In this document: one piece after another, positions 52,902-61,985 of the stretch
How positions within the stretch are numbered: the first letter of the stretch is position 1
Layout of the letters: each line of letters opens with the position of its first letter
Assembly (NCBI RefSeq): GCF_020621385.1
Contig: NZ_JAESVA010000002.1
Location: 434,001 to 498,000 of the forward strand
Length of the DNA: 64,000 bases
Direction of reading: 5' to 3'
Source of the DNA: Acidisoma cellulosilyticum
GTDB lineage: Bacteria; Pseudomonadota; Alphaproteobacteria; Acetobacterales; Acetobacteraceae
Notes under the pieces: generated by a model
Seen by the model: only the letters and a program-made list of their open reading frames with translations
Told to the model about the DNA's origin: nothing
Database searches by the model: none
Made by a program: the position numbers and the translations under genes

Positions 52902-53852
52902 TTATTCCAAATTTTCGTCAATCTGGTTTTTATATTCCTTTTTGTTCCGCAGGTTAACCGGCGGCAGATCACCCGTGCGCTGGCTGACGAGTGCGATGGA
53001 CAGCGTCGTCGCCAGCGCGAAAGACGCCGAGAGCGAGCGGAAACCGCCGAAATCGGCCTCCGCCACTTCCAGCCAGGTCGTCGAGACCTGCACCAGCGGA
53101 GAGAAGGGCGAATCGGTAATGCCGATCACCGGCACGCCGCGTTGAAAGGCCGCACGCGCCGAGGTCAAGGTCTCGGTCGCATAGGGCGTAAAGCTAAGCG
53201 CCAGAAGCGCATCCTCGGGCGTGATCAGATCGGTCTGCCGACCGCCAAGACCACCCAATTGATCGACGAGGTCGGACCGAACGCCGAGCTTCTGCAGCGC
53301 ATAGACAAGATAGACGGCGACGGGAAAGGCGCGGCGGACACCCACCACATATATGGTACGCGCCGCGGCCAGACGCTGCACCGCGAGTTCCAAGGCCTCG
53401 ACATCGATGCTCTGACGAAAATCCCGCGCGGAAGCGCAGGACGCCTCGACCAGACCATCCAACAGGCTCAAGACATCGCCGTTCTGATTGCCGTCATGCA
53501 GCGCTTCCAACCGCACATTGTAATCGGGCCAACGGTCGCGGGCATGGCTTTGGAAAACGAGCTGCAGGTCCGAAAAGCCGGAATAGCCGAGCGCCTGGGC
53601 GAAGCGAATCATGGTCGAAGGCTGCACATTGGCGCGCTTCGCCAGTTCCGCGACACGGCCGAAGGCAATCTCCTGCGGATGTTGAACCGCGAAATCGGCA
53701 ACCTGGACCAGCCGTTTCGGCAATTGGCCGCGCCGCTCCACGATCAGCGCGCGCAGTGTACGGAAATCACGCGGCGCGGACTCCGCCCCGATGTCGGCGG
53801 ACAGCACCTCGTCATCCCTCATCGTCTGCGGCTCGCCGTCGCTGTCAGTCAT
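52902..53852 (-). CDS. MurR/RpiR family transcriptional regulator, probable inositol regulator
   Basis: 316 residues: an N-terminal HTH_6 domain (IAFGRVAELAKRANVQPSTMIRFAQALGYSGFSDLQ) and a C-terminal SIS sugar-phosphate-binding domain (TIYVVGVRRAFPVAVYLVYALQKLG, then ALSFTPYATETL). Located between iolC and the divergent iolG, it very likely represses the iol genes and responds to an inositol-pathway phosphate. This matches IolR of rhizobia in family, but not the DeoR-type IolR of Bacillus. Confidence 0.9.
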   Translation of the reverse strand: MTDSDGEPQTMRDDEVLSADIGAESAPRDFRTLRALIVERRGQLPKRLVQVADFAVQHPQEIAFGRVAELAKRANVQPSTMIRFAQALGYSGFSDLQLVFQSHARDRWPDYNVRLEALHDGNQNGDVLSLLDGLVEASCASARDFRQSIDVEALELAVQRLAAARTIYVVGVRRAFPVAVYLVYALQKLGVRSDLVDQLGGLGGRQTDLITPEDALLALSFTPYATETLTSARAAFQRGVPVIGITDSPFSPLVQVSTTWLEVAEADFGGFRSLSASFALATTLSIALVSQRTGDLPPVNLRNKKEYKNQIDENLE

Positions 53853-53895
53853 CGCCCCAATCCAAACGTTCTCCCGTTGACAAGAGATACCCCAA

Positions 53896-53922
53896 ATGGA
53901 ATATCTCTTCTATATCTTCCAT
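53896..53922. promoter_or_regulatory. Candidate operator in the iolR-iolG gap
   Basis: Imperfect palindrome ATGGAATAT-N7-ATAT(C)TTCCAT in the divergent region between the RpiR-type gene and iolG. An AT-rich palindrome in GC-rich surroundings fits a regulator site. Assignment to the RpiR protein is inference. Confidence 0.45.
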
Positions 53923-54109
53923 CAAGAAATCAAGACGCTCCAAGCGCAAGGGGACCTTAGCCGCTTATACCCCGTCGCCTGCACAAGCCGTCATAGGCGC
54001 ATTCCGATCATGTCACACGACACTGTGAGATGACTGCGGGCCTGGGGTGTCGTTTCGATGGCAGGTAAGGCCGTCTCAATAAGAATCGTCCGACAAGAAA
54101 GAGCCTTCC

Positions 54110-55102
54110 ATGATTCGTTTCTCCGTCCTCGGCTGCGGCCGCATCGGCACCATGCATGCGCGCAATCTGGCACGCCACCCCCAGGCGCAGCTTGTCTCGG
54201 TCTTCGATGTCTTCACGAAAGCCTCCGACGCCATGGCGGCCGAACTCGGTGTCCGCGCCGCGCAATCGGTGGATGAGGTTCTGGCGGATAGCGAGGTCGA
54301 CGCGGTTCTGATCGCGACCAGCACGGATACGCATGTGGAGTTGATCACCCGCGCCGCGCGCGCCGGCAAGGCGATCCTGTGCGAGAAGCCGATCGCGCTC
54401 GACATGGAAAAGGTCAAGGCCTGCTGGGCGGAAATCAGCGCGCTGAACGCGACCGTCATGATCGGCTTCAATCGCCGCTTCGACCCCTCCTTCCGCGCCG
54501 TGCATGACCGCATGACGGCCGGCGAAATCGGCAAGCTGGAACAGCTCATCATCACCAGCCGCGATCCGGGACCGCCGCCGATCAGCTATATCAACGTCTC
54601 CGGCGGGCTATTCCGCGACATGACGATCCATGATTTCGATCTCGCCCGTTATTTCGCGGGTGACATCGTCGAGGTTCAAGCCTTCGGCGGCAATCTGGTT
54701 GATCCTGCAATCAAGGCCGCCGGCGATATCGATGCGGCCATGGTGACGATGCGCTCGGCCTCCGGCGTGCTGATCCATATCAACAACAGCCGCCGCGCGT
54801 CCTATGGCTATGACCAGCGGCTGGAAGCCTTCGGCGAAAAGGGCATGCTGATCGCCGGCAACAAGACCGCAACCAGCGTGCAGTCCTTCTCGGCCGCCGG
54901 CACAGCGCAGGGCGATGTCGTGCTGCCCTTCTTTATCGAACGCTATGCCGATGCCTATGCGGCCGAGATCGGGAATTTCGTCGAGAGCGTGGCGGCCGGC
55001 AAGACGCCGCTGACCAGCTTCCGGGATGGCGCGGAAGCGTTGCGCCTGGCGGATGCCGCGCTGGAAAGCTTCAACACCGGCCGCGTCGTCAAGCTCGGCT
55101 AA
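54110..55102 (+). CDS. iolG: Inositol 2-dehydrogenase
   Basis: 330-residue Gfo/Idh/MocA enzyme that oxidises myo-inositol to 2-keto-myo-inositol with NAD, the first catabolic step. GCGRIGTMHARNLA binds the cofactor, CEKPIALD gives the catalytic Lys, and GGLFRDMTIHDFDLARY gives the Asp/His pair typical of IolG. Divergent from the RpiR-type regulator and followed 15 bases later by the IolI-like gene. Confidence 0.94.
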   Translation: MIRFSVLGCGRIGTMHARNLARHPQAQLVSVFDVFTKASDAMAAELGVRAAQSVDEVLADSEVDAVLIATSTDTHVELITRAARAGKAILCEKPIALDMEKVKACWAEISALNATVMIGFNRRFDPSFRAVHDRMTAGEIGKLEQLIITSRDPGPPPISYINVSGGLFRDMTIHDFDLARYFAGDIVEVQAFGGNLVDPAIKAAGDIDAAMVTMRSASGVLIHINNSRRASYGYDQRLEAFGEKGMLIAGNKTATSVQSFSAAGTAQGDVVLPFFIERYADAYAAEIGNFVESVAAGKTPLTSFRDGAEALRLADAALESFNTGRVVKLG

Positions 55103-55117
55103 GCGGAGATAAACGCC

Positions 55118-55942
55118 ATGAAACGCAAACTTGGTGTCTGCACCTGGACCTATGGCCCTCGTGCGCTGTCGGAGGTCGCCGCCTCCCTCGCCCGGCTCGG
55201 CTTTGACGGGGTGGAACTGCACGGCGATCTTGGCAGTTTCGACGCCGTTGAGACCGCGCGCCTTCTCGCCGATCATGGTCTTTCCATCCTGTCCCTGACA
55301 CCGGCCGATTGTGATCCGGCCCATCCCGATGCCGGTACGCGCAAAGCCGCGATCGGCTACTATCGCGAGTTGATCGACTTCGCGGCTGCCGTGCGCCAGG
55401 AAACCGGTAGCCAGCCGATCGTGTCATTCCACGGCCAGGTCACGCGCATCAAGCCCGTGAAAAGCCAGGAGGCCGAATATGGCTATCTGGTCGAGAGCGT
55501 GCGCGCGGTCGATGCCTATGCAGCCTCCACTGGCGTGCCTATGGTCTATGAAGTCCTTAACCGCTACGAATCCCATCTTATCAATACGGGCCGGCAGGCT
55601 TTGAAGTTGCTTCAGGATGCCGACGCAAGGGCGATGCGCATCCTGCTTGATACCTACCACATGAATATCGAGGAACAGGACCTGCCGGCGACAATCCGCG
55701 CGGTGGGCAATGCGCTGGGCCTTTTCCATGTCGCCGATTCCAACCGCGAAGCGGTCGGGCGCGGGCATACGGATTTCGACGCCGTGCTGAAGGCGCTGGA
55801 TGACATCGGGTATAGCGGGTCGATCATCGTGGAATGCACGGCGTCCGGCCCCAATCCCTTCACGCCGGTGAAGGATGGAGACTACGTGGCAGAGTTGGAA
55901 ATGTTCCTGGGCGAAAGCCGGACCTGGCTGGCGGCGCGTTAG
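55118..55942 (+). CDS. Sugar phosphate isomerase/epimerase family protein, IolI-like
   Basis: 274-residue TIM-barrel (AP-endonuclease 2 superfamily). Metal ligands appear in VELHGDLG, VYEVLNRYES, LLDTYHMNIEE and IVECTASGPNPF. Behind iolG, a role as inosose isomerase (IolI), which converts inosose isomers, is likely. Relatives include D-psicose/D-tagatose 3-epimerases, so another ketose substrate is possible. GGAG precedes ATG. Its stop overlaps the convergent pqiC by four bases. Confidence 0.87.
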   Translation: MKRKLGVCTWTYGPRALSEVAASLARLGFDGVELHGDLGSFDAVETARLLADHGLSILSLTPADCDPAHPDAGTRKAAIGYYRELIDFAAAVRQETGSQPIVSFHGQVTRIKPVKSQEAEYGYLVESVRAVDAYAASTGVPMVYEVLNRYESHLINTGRQALKLLQDADARAMRILLDTYHMNIEEQDLPATIRAVGNALGLFHVADSNREAVGRGHTDFDAVLKALDDIGYSGSIIVECTASGPNPFTPVKDGDYVAELEMFLGESRTWLAAR

Positions 55943-56517
55943 CCGGCCAGCGCCTGGGCAATGGCATCCGCCAATTGCCCCAGCGCCACGCTCATCGCCT
56001 GAACCTGGCTTGGAATATCCGTACCCGATGCGGGTGCGACGAAGCGCAGGCTGTCCACCACAGGCGGCTTGGAACCGTCCGTGCGCGTCACCTCAAGCTG
56101 TGCGGCCAGAACCACCGCACCACTCTCATTCCGGTCGAACCGCGTGACGTTCAGGGCGACCGTCGCCTGCGCCTGCGGTGTCACCGTGCTGCTTTCCGAG
56201 AAGACCTGGCTCGCCGGCAGACGCTGATCAAGCTCCGCCACCAGCACGCGGCCGATCATGGATGACAGCGTCTCACCCCACCAATTATTGGTCTCGACCG
56301 CAATCTGGTAGCCGCCGGAGGAGCGCACGATGGGCTTGCGATTGAGATAAGGTGCGAGGCCGACATCCTGCAGAATGATGACGCGCGGCGCGCCAGTCAG
56401 CACCGCACCCGGCGCCGCATCCAGCGTATAGAGCACCGGCGCGGTCGAGGCACAGGCCGCCGGCAAGACCGCCAGCCCCAGAGAGGCCAAGGAAAAAGAG
56501 CGTCGCGAGATCATCAT
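55939..56517 (-). CDS. pqiC: PqiC-type transport auxiliary lipoprotein (DUF330)
   Basis: 192-residue outer-membrane lipoprotein; lipobox LPAAC near residue 22. The family pattern YTLDAAPG at the start and LAPYLNRKPIVRSSGGYQIAVETNNWWGETL, then RVLVAELDQRLP, fits PqiC. It should receive the end of the PqiB tunnel at the outer membrane. Its start overlaps the pqiB stop by four bases. Confidence 0.9.
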   Translation of the reverse strand: MMISRRSFSLASLGLAVLPAACASTAPVLYTLDAAPGAVLTGAPRVIILQDVGLAPYLNRKPIVRSSGGYQIAVETNNWWGETLSSMIGRVLVAELDQRLPASQVFSESSTVTPQAQATVALNVTRFDRNESGAVVLAAQLEVTRTDGSKPPVVDSLRFVAPASGTDIPSQVQAMSVALGQLADAIAQALAG

Positions 56518-58208
56518 TGCTCAACCCCTGAATTGGCGCGCCCGCGGATCAGCGCTTCCGGATGGCTTGTCAAAAGATCGGACAGCGCACGGAAGGATTG
56601 CGCCATATCGTTCAGCTGCGTCATCAGCTGTTCCAGCTGACGGCTGAAATGGCTGTCGCCGCCATAGGCGCTATTGGCCGAGACAAGCAAGAGATTGAGG
56701 TTTCCGGAGGCCGCTTTCAGCTGCTTGGCCAGTGCGGGCAGGCTTTTCAGCGCCGGGCCAGCCTCGGCGTTCAGGTTCTTTACCAGATCCTGGGAGGCCG
56801 CGAGCGTGCCGGCAAGCGACGCGACAGCCTGTTTCGTCTGCTGCCCATTGGTGAGGTTGGACAGGCCCGCCAAGGCCGAGGTCAGGCTGGCCGACATCTG
56901 ATCGAAGGGCATATTGTTGATCTTAGCGAGGAGTGTCGTGACCGATGTGGTGATGGAATCGAAGGCACCCGATGACGTCGGGAAGACGATCTCATTATTC
57001 TGAAAGGTCACGCTGGCCTTAGGCGCATTCGGCAGGATGACCAGCGAGATCTCGCTTTGTCCGGTCAAAAAATTCGACTTCTGGATCTGTGCGCGCAACC
57101 CGCTGGCAACCAGCTGCTGGACATTGGCCAAGGGCCCACGCGCGGCGACCGTGTTGATGTTCTTGATGCGTTGCGGCTGCACCTCAAACCGCACAGGCGC
57201 GCGGACGGTGTTGGTGGCGCCGTCATATTCCATATCCACGCTTTTGACCTCGCCGATCCTCAAGCCCTGGAAGGTGACGGGCGAACCCGGCCCAAGCCCC
57301 GCGACGGATCCCAAGAAATAGGCGACGAAGGGCACCCGGCGATCATAGCTCGCCTGATCGGCCGCGTCCTGGCTGTCATAAAGCGGAAAGCTTGTTCCCG
57401 ATTTTGCTTCGGTCCCGGTCGCGTCATCATCGGAAGTGGAAAAGGCAATGCCGCCCAGCAGCAAAGCATCCAACGACTGTATCTTCACCTGCACACCATC
57501 CGCGCCAAGCTTCACGGCGAGGCCGGATGCGTTCCAGAAGCGCGAATCCGCATGCACATAGGCGTCATAAGGGGCGCGGACGAAAGCATGGATGGTGACG
57601 CTTTTCGCCATGTCACCGATATCCCAGCCGAGGATCTGGCCGACCTGCAGATCCCGGTAGAAGATCGGCGCGCCCAGAGACACCGAGCCGATGTGATCGG
57701 CCTGCAGCACGAAGTTGCGGCCGGGCACGACGGATTGCAGCACCGGCGGATCTTCCAACCCGACGAAGGTCGTCTGCGGCTTGCCGGCGTCCGGCGACGG
57801 CAGCAGATCGATGAAGGGACCGCTGAGCAAAGTGCCGAGCCCCGACAGACTGCCGGCGAAAAAGCGCGGCCGCACGATCCAGAACTTCGTCTTGTCCGAA
57901 ATCAGCGGCGTCGCATCCCGCGTCATCTGAATTTTCACGACGACATGGTTCATGTCGGGCGTCAGCTTCACGGATGTGACGGTACCGAGCGTCACATCGC
58001 GATGCTTGACGACGGATTGTCCGGCCGTCAGCCCCATCCCCTGGTCGAAGGTAATGCTGATCAAAGGGCCGCGCTTGGAATAGGTGTCCCAAACCAGCCA
58101 GCCGCCGATCAGCACGGTGATGACGGGAATGCCCCAGATCAGGGACACCCGTTTGCGTCCCTTCTTCTGGACTGCGGCGCTCGGGATCTGAGATGACATA
58201 TCGCTCAT
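56514..58208 (-). CDS. pqiB: PqiB, MCE-domain intermembrane transport protein
   Basis: 564 residues: one N-terminal membrane helix (VSLIWGIPVITVLIGGWLVW), then three MCE domains (starting GPLISITFDQGMGLTAGQSVV; VSLGAPIFYRDLQVGQI; GLGPGSPVTFQGLRIGEV), then a long helical tail. Such proteins form a periplasmic tunnel for lipids between inner and outer membrane. ATG 58208 overlaps the pqiA stop. Confidence 0.94.
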   Translation of the reverse strand: MSDMSSQIPSAAVQKKGRKRVSLIWGIPVITVLIGGWLVWDTYSKRGPLISITFDQGMGLTAGQSVVKHRDVTLGTVTSVKLTPDMNHVVVKIQMTRDATPLISDKTKFWIVRPRFFAGSLSGLGTLLSGPFIDLLPSPDAGKPQTTFVGLEDPPVLQSVVPGRNFVLQADHIGSVSLGAPIFYRDLQVGQILGWDIGDMAKSVTIHAFVRAPYDAYVHADSRFWNASGLAVKLGADGVQVKIQSLDALLLGGIAFSTSDDDATGTEAKSGTSFPLYDSQDAADQASYDRRVPFVAYFLGSVAGLGPGSPVTFQGLRIGEVKSVDMEYDGATNTVRAPVRFEVQPQRIKNINTVAARGPLANVQQLVASGLRAQIQKSNFLTGQSEISLVILPNAPKASVTFQNNEIVFPTSSGAFDSITTSVTTLLAKINNMPFDQMSASLTSALAGLSNLTNGQQTKQAVASLAGTLAASQDLVKNLNAEAGPALKSLPALAKQLKAASGNLNLLLVSANSAYGGDSHFSRQLEQLMTQLNDMAQSFRALSDLLTSHPEALIRGRANSGVEQ

Positions 58209-59518
58209 GCGCGTTCGCCTGGGCTGGCTGCCGCGTCCCACATCATCCGTGGGTCGAAGGATTCGGCAGCGAAAATCGTAAGAATGACGACGCCGGCAAA
58301 GGCGACGGCGCCGAGGCCGGGTTCGATCGTGACGAGGGCTCCGAAATGCACCAGGGCCACCAGGATCGATATCATGAAAATGTCGATCATCGACCAGCGT
58401 CCGATGACGCTGACGATGCGGTATAAACGCCCGCGATCCAGCAGCCGCGCCGCGCTGCCGAACTGCGTCATCAACAACAGGATGATGAGCCCGACGAGTT
58501 TGAGCATCGGCACCATGATGCTGGCAAAAAACACGAGTGCCGCCAGCGGATACATTTTGGCCGCCAACAGCTCCTCCACCCCGCCCAGAATGGTGCTGGG
58601 CTCACCCGCGCCCATCTGCACCACCGTCAGCACCGGGTAAAGATTGGCGGGGATATAGAGAACGATCGACGCCATCACCAAAGCCCAGCAGCGGACAATA
58701 CCATTCGGTTTACGCGCATGCAGATGGCTGCCGCAGCGCGGACAGTCATGACCGCCCTGCCCCACGACGCGCGACACTTTCTGGCAGGTCTCGCAGGCAA
58801 GGAATGACGCGGTGCCTGTCTGCGGCGTGCTGACCATCGCCGGTACAAAACGATGCGCGACGACGCCCTTGCGCTCCAACGTCTCCCACACCGCCTGACG
58901 ATCCAGGAAGGCATCGGCGGCGACCGTCGCGATCATCACGCCGACCAGGCCGAAGACCGCGACGCCGACATCGATATGCACAATATCGACAAGCTTCACA
59001 TAGGCCACGAAAACGCCGAGGAGATAGACTTCCACCATGGACCAGGCGCCGAGCTTGCCCATCCAGGTGAAGACGACACGCGCATGCTTCGGCGGCTGCG
59101 GCAGACGTATTGCCAGAAGAACATAGGCAGTACCGGCCAGTTTCAGAAGCGGGGCGATGGCGGTCGTGAATAGGACCACCAGCGCCAATTCCCACACGCC
59201 CTGGTCTTCCAGCCGTCTGGGGCCAGAAAACATATCCGCCCCGAGCACGATGCCGAACGTGCTGACCTGCATCAGCGGCATGATGCAGGACATAAGGAGA
59301 AGCATGAGACCTGACAGCGAGAAAGCCAAAGCGCGACCCAGCGCGTTTCTTTGCACGCGGCGGAGCGTTACGCCGCATTGGGCGCAGGACGCCGTCGCCG
59401 GCGCGACAAGTGCGGGCACCTGCTGCAATAAGCCGCAATATCGACAGATGATCGGGTGCGAAGGACTAATGTCGCCGACAGCATCTTCGGTCACCATCGA
59501 AGGCGGCCAATGCGTCAT
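58205..59518 (-). CDS. pqiA: PqiA, inner-membrane subunit of the Pqi lipid transport system
   Basis: 437 residues with two homologous halves, each starting with a CxxC zinc ribbon (CRYCG/CAQCG and CETCQ/CPRCG) followed by four membrane helices. Segments such as DQGVWELALVVLFTTAIAPLLKL and ARLLDRGRLYRIVSVIGRWSMIDIFM are diagnostic. First gene of pqiABC; all three are coupled by four-base overlaps. Confidence 0.94.
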   Translation of the reverse strand: MTHWPPSMVTEDAVGDISPSHPIICRYCGLLQQVPALVAPATASCAQCGVTLRRVQRNALGRALAFSLSGLMLLLMSCIMPLMQVSTFGIVLGADMFSGPRRLEDQGVWELALVVLFTTAIAPLLKLAGTAYVLLAIRLPQPPKHARVVFTWMGKLGAWSMVEVYLLGVFVAYVKLVDIVHIDVGVAVFGLVGVMIATVAADAFLDRQAVWETLERKGVVAHRFVPAMVSTPQTGTASFLACETCQKVSRVVGQGGHDCPRCGSHLHARKPNGIVRCWALVMASIVLYIPANLYPVLTVVQMGAGEPSTILGGVEELLAAKMYPLAALVFFASIMVPMLKLVGLIILLLMTQFGSAARLLDRGRLYRIVSVIGRWSMIDIFMISILVALVHFGALVTIEPGLGAVAFAGVVILTIFAAESFDPRMMWDAAASPGERA

Positions 59519-59695
59519 AGCGCCCGCCCGAATCTCACGTCGCTCTCCGCATTTGGAAGCCGAAGCTCCTATTCACCCTATGCTCGAAATGATAGATATC
59601 ACAAACGGGTGTCAAGCGAAGTTGCGACGATGATGCGGGTTGACCTCTGGGGATTATCCCGCGGCACGGTAAACGGTGTGAAAAGGGAACGAGAC

Positions 59696-60190
59696 ATGAC
59701 GACCATAAGCACAGGCCGCAGCAGCAAAAAGGCAATCCGTCTCGGCTTGATGCTGGCGGGCCTTCTCTCCGTCGCTGCCCTGCCCGCCTGCAGCCATTCC
59801 GGCGCCGGGCCGAAGACCGTCGACGGACAGACGCCGGACGGCACGCTGGTCATGCACCAGGTCCAGGCCGCTTTCATCGGCAGCGGCAATGGCGGCTACG
59901 GCACGCTGAATTACCAAGGTCAGAGCTATAACTTCAACGTGGGCGGCTTGGGCATCGGCGGCATCGGTGCTTCCACCATCGATGCGACCGGCGAGGTTTA
60001 TGGGCTGAAAACCGTCAAGCAGTTTCCCGGCTCCTACGTGCAGGGACGCTACGGCTTTGCCTTTGGCGACAAAAGCAGCGGCGATCTATGGCTGAAGAAT
60101 AATGATGGCGTGATTTTGCATTTGCACGCCAAGCGGACGGGACTGATGCTCAGCCTGGGCGGCGATGTCGTGGTCATCACCTTCAAATAG
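59696..60190 (+). CDS. Hypothetical small lipoprotein
   Basis: 164 residues with a lipoprotein signal peptide (lipobox ALPAC). The mature part is Gly-rich and probably all beta: YGTLNYQGQSYNFNVGGLG, IGGIGASTIDATGEVYGL, and a C-terminal GLMLSLGGDVVVITF. ATG follows AAAAGGGAACGAG. I recognise the style of an envelope beta-sandwich protein but cannot name the family. Single gene, divergent from pqiA, followed by a strong hairpin. Confidence 0.78.
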   Translation: MTTISTGRSSKKAIRLGLMLAGLLSVAALPACSHSGAGPKTVDGQTPDGTLVMHQVQAAFIGSGNGGYGTLNYQGQSYNFNVGGLGIGGIGASTIDATGEVYGLKTVKQFPGSYVQGRYGFAFGDKSSGDLWLKNNDGVILHLHAKRTGLMLSLGGDVVVITFK

Positions 60191-60212
60191 CGCAGGCAAA
60201 TAACGCGAAATT

Positions 60213-60236
60213 CCCGGCGAGGCCAGCCTCGCCGGG
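60213..60236. terminator. Bidirectional hairpin
   Basis: A perfect ten-base stem CCCGGCGAGG/CCTCGCCGGG with CCAG loop lies between the convergent lipoprotein and flavin reductase genes. No T-run. Confidence 0.65.
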
Positions 60237-60245
60237 CGGCCCGTC

Positions 60246-60857
60246 TCAGCGCGGGCGTACCATCTCGAAGAGGCTGGAGACGGAGACATAGTCGCCGCGA
60301 TAGCCGCAGCGGCCCAGCGGCATAGCGCCCGCCGTATCGAATTTTCCGTCCTTGAGAAAAGCCGGGTCGATATGGACGCCGACGATCTGGCCGATGACCA
60401 TGTAGTTGGATGACGGCACGCCACCCAGCCCCTGCAACTGCTGGATGGAGACGCATTTGCACTCCAACGCCGCCGGGGCGATCGCCACGCGCGGCGGCGC
60501 GACAAGGACAGATGGCGCCTTGGCGAGCCCCGCCAGTTCGAACTCATCCACGTCATGCGGCACCGCGACGCAGCTTTCGTTCATCTGCTTCGCCAGCGCC
60601 TCCACCGCCAGATTGGCAACGAATTCCCCGGTCTCCTCGGCATTGCGGACGCTGTCCTTCCAGCCGTTGCTGCTGAACATGACCATCGGCGGTATGTCCG
60701 AGACCATATTGAAGAAGCTATAGGGCGCGAGGTTGACGTGCCCCGATGTGCTGACGGTCGAAATCCAGCCGATGGGCCGGGGTGCGATGATCGCCTTCAG
60801 CGGATCATGCGGCAGGCGATGGCCCTGTTCGGGCTGGTAGAAATGGGTCTCGGTCAT
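60246..60857 (-). CDS. Flavin reductase family protein (DIM6/NTAB)
   Basis: 203-residue FMN-binding split-barrel protein. The family pattern IIAPRPIGWISTVSTSGHVNLAPYSFFNMVSDIPPMVMFS binds flavin. Some members reduce flavin for a monooxygenase, others are oxygenases themselves. ATG 60857 overlaps the stop of the ureohydrolase gene (ATGA), so the two are translated together, but no shared pathway is obvious. Confidence 0.88.
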   Translation of the reverse strand: MTETHFYQPEQGHRLPHDPLKAIIAPRPIGWISTVSTSGHVNLAPYSFFNMVSDIPPMVMFSSNGWKDSVRNAEETGEFVANLAVEALAKQMNESCVAVPHDVDEFELAGLAKAPSVLVAPPRVAIAPAALECKCVSIQQLQGLGGVPSSNYMVIGQIVGVHIDPAFLKDGKFDTAGAMPLGRCGYRGDYVSVSSLFEMVRPR

Positions 60858-61822
60858 GCCAAAGCCTCCTGTCTTGCCGCCGCCCGACCGGCGGCGATGG
60901 CGCACAGCAATTCGAACATCATCGTCGCCCCGGTCAGCGCCGTCAGGCCGGACGGGTCGAAGGGCGGTGCGACCTCCACGACATCGGCACCGACAATGTT
61001 AACGGCGCCAAGCCGCCGCAGCATGAACTGCGCTTCCCGCGTCGTGAAGCCGCCAATCTCCGGCGTGCCGGTACCGATCGCCATGGACGGGTCCAGGCTG
61101 TCGATGTCGAAGGAGATATAGGTGGCCGCGTCACCCGCGATGGCCAGCGCTTCGTCCATCACGTCATCGACGCCGCGCCTGGCGAATTCCTCGATATAGA
61201 TCTGGCGGATGCCCTGCGCCTGCGCCCAGCCGTGATCGTCACTCGTATAAAGCGAGCCGCGCAGCCCGATCTGCACCATACGCTTCGGGTCCAGCACGCC
61301 CTCCTCGATCGCCCGGCGGAAGGGTGAGCCATGGGTGAAGGGATTATCGCCGAAATAGGTGTCGTTGGTATCGGAATGCGCGTCGAAATGGATCAGCCCG
61401 ACGGGCGCGCGCTTACCGACCGCGCGCAGGATGGGGAGGGTGATGAGGTGATCGCCCCCCGCCGACAGCGGCAAGGCGCCGGCCGCCACGACCTCGGCGA
61501 AAAACGCCTCGATCTTCGCCAGTGCGTCCCGCAGATCGATCGGGTTCACCGGGCAATCGCCCAGATCGGCCACCTGCAGCGTGTCATAGGGCGCCGCACC
61601 GGTCGCGTGATGGACGCGGCGCATGAGGCTGGACTGGTTGCGGATCTCACGCGGGCCATGACGGGCGCCGGCCCGGTTGGTGGTGCCGCCGTCGAACGGC
61701 ACGCCGATCAGCGCGACGTCCAATCCGCCCGGGCTTTCCACCGCCGGCAGGCGCATGAAGGTGGAATGGCCGGCGAAGCGCGGCACGAGCGCGGCATCGA
61801 CCGGCTGATTGAAATTCGTCAT
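60854..61822 (-). CDS. Agmatinase-family ureohydrolase
   Basis: 322-residue manganese enzyme of the arginase/agmatinase superfamily that releases urea from a guanidino compound. All metal motifs are present: SAGGDHLI, HFDAHSDTND and SFDIDSLDPSMAIGTGTPE. Length and the GGFTTREA segment suit agmatinase (speB) or guanidinobutyrase/guanidinopropionase; sequence alone does not decide. ATG 61822 begins the conserved part, with GAGGAAC upstream. Confidence 0.88.
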   Translation of the reverse strand: MTNFNQPVDAALVPRFAGHSTFMRLPAVESPGGLDVALIGVPFDGGTTNRAGARHGPREIRNQSSLMRRVHHATGAAPYDTLQVADLGDCPVNPIDLRDALAKIEAFFAEVVAAGALPLSAGGDHLITLPILRAVGKRAPVGLIHFDAHSDTNDTYFGDNPFTHGSPFRRAIEEGVLDPKRMVQIGLRGSLYTSDDHGWAQAQGIRQIYIEEFARRGVDDVMDEALAIAGDAATYISFDIDSLDPSMAIGTGTPEIGGFTTREAQFMLRRLGAVNIVGADVVEVAPPFDPSGLTALTGATMMFELLCAIAAGRAAARQEALA

Positions 61823-61985
61823 CGGGCTGTTCCTCGATCCATCGCAAGCGTCTGACGGCCACAGAGCATGCGCCCCATTCCTGGGCAACGCCCCTCGTGA
61901 TCAACGACTGTCTTGATCAACGGCGGCCCGTGCTATCCAGTCACCTGCGCCTGATCGGCAGGCGGGTCTGGGATTGGAGTCAGGA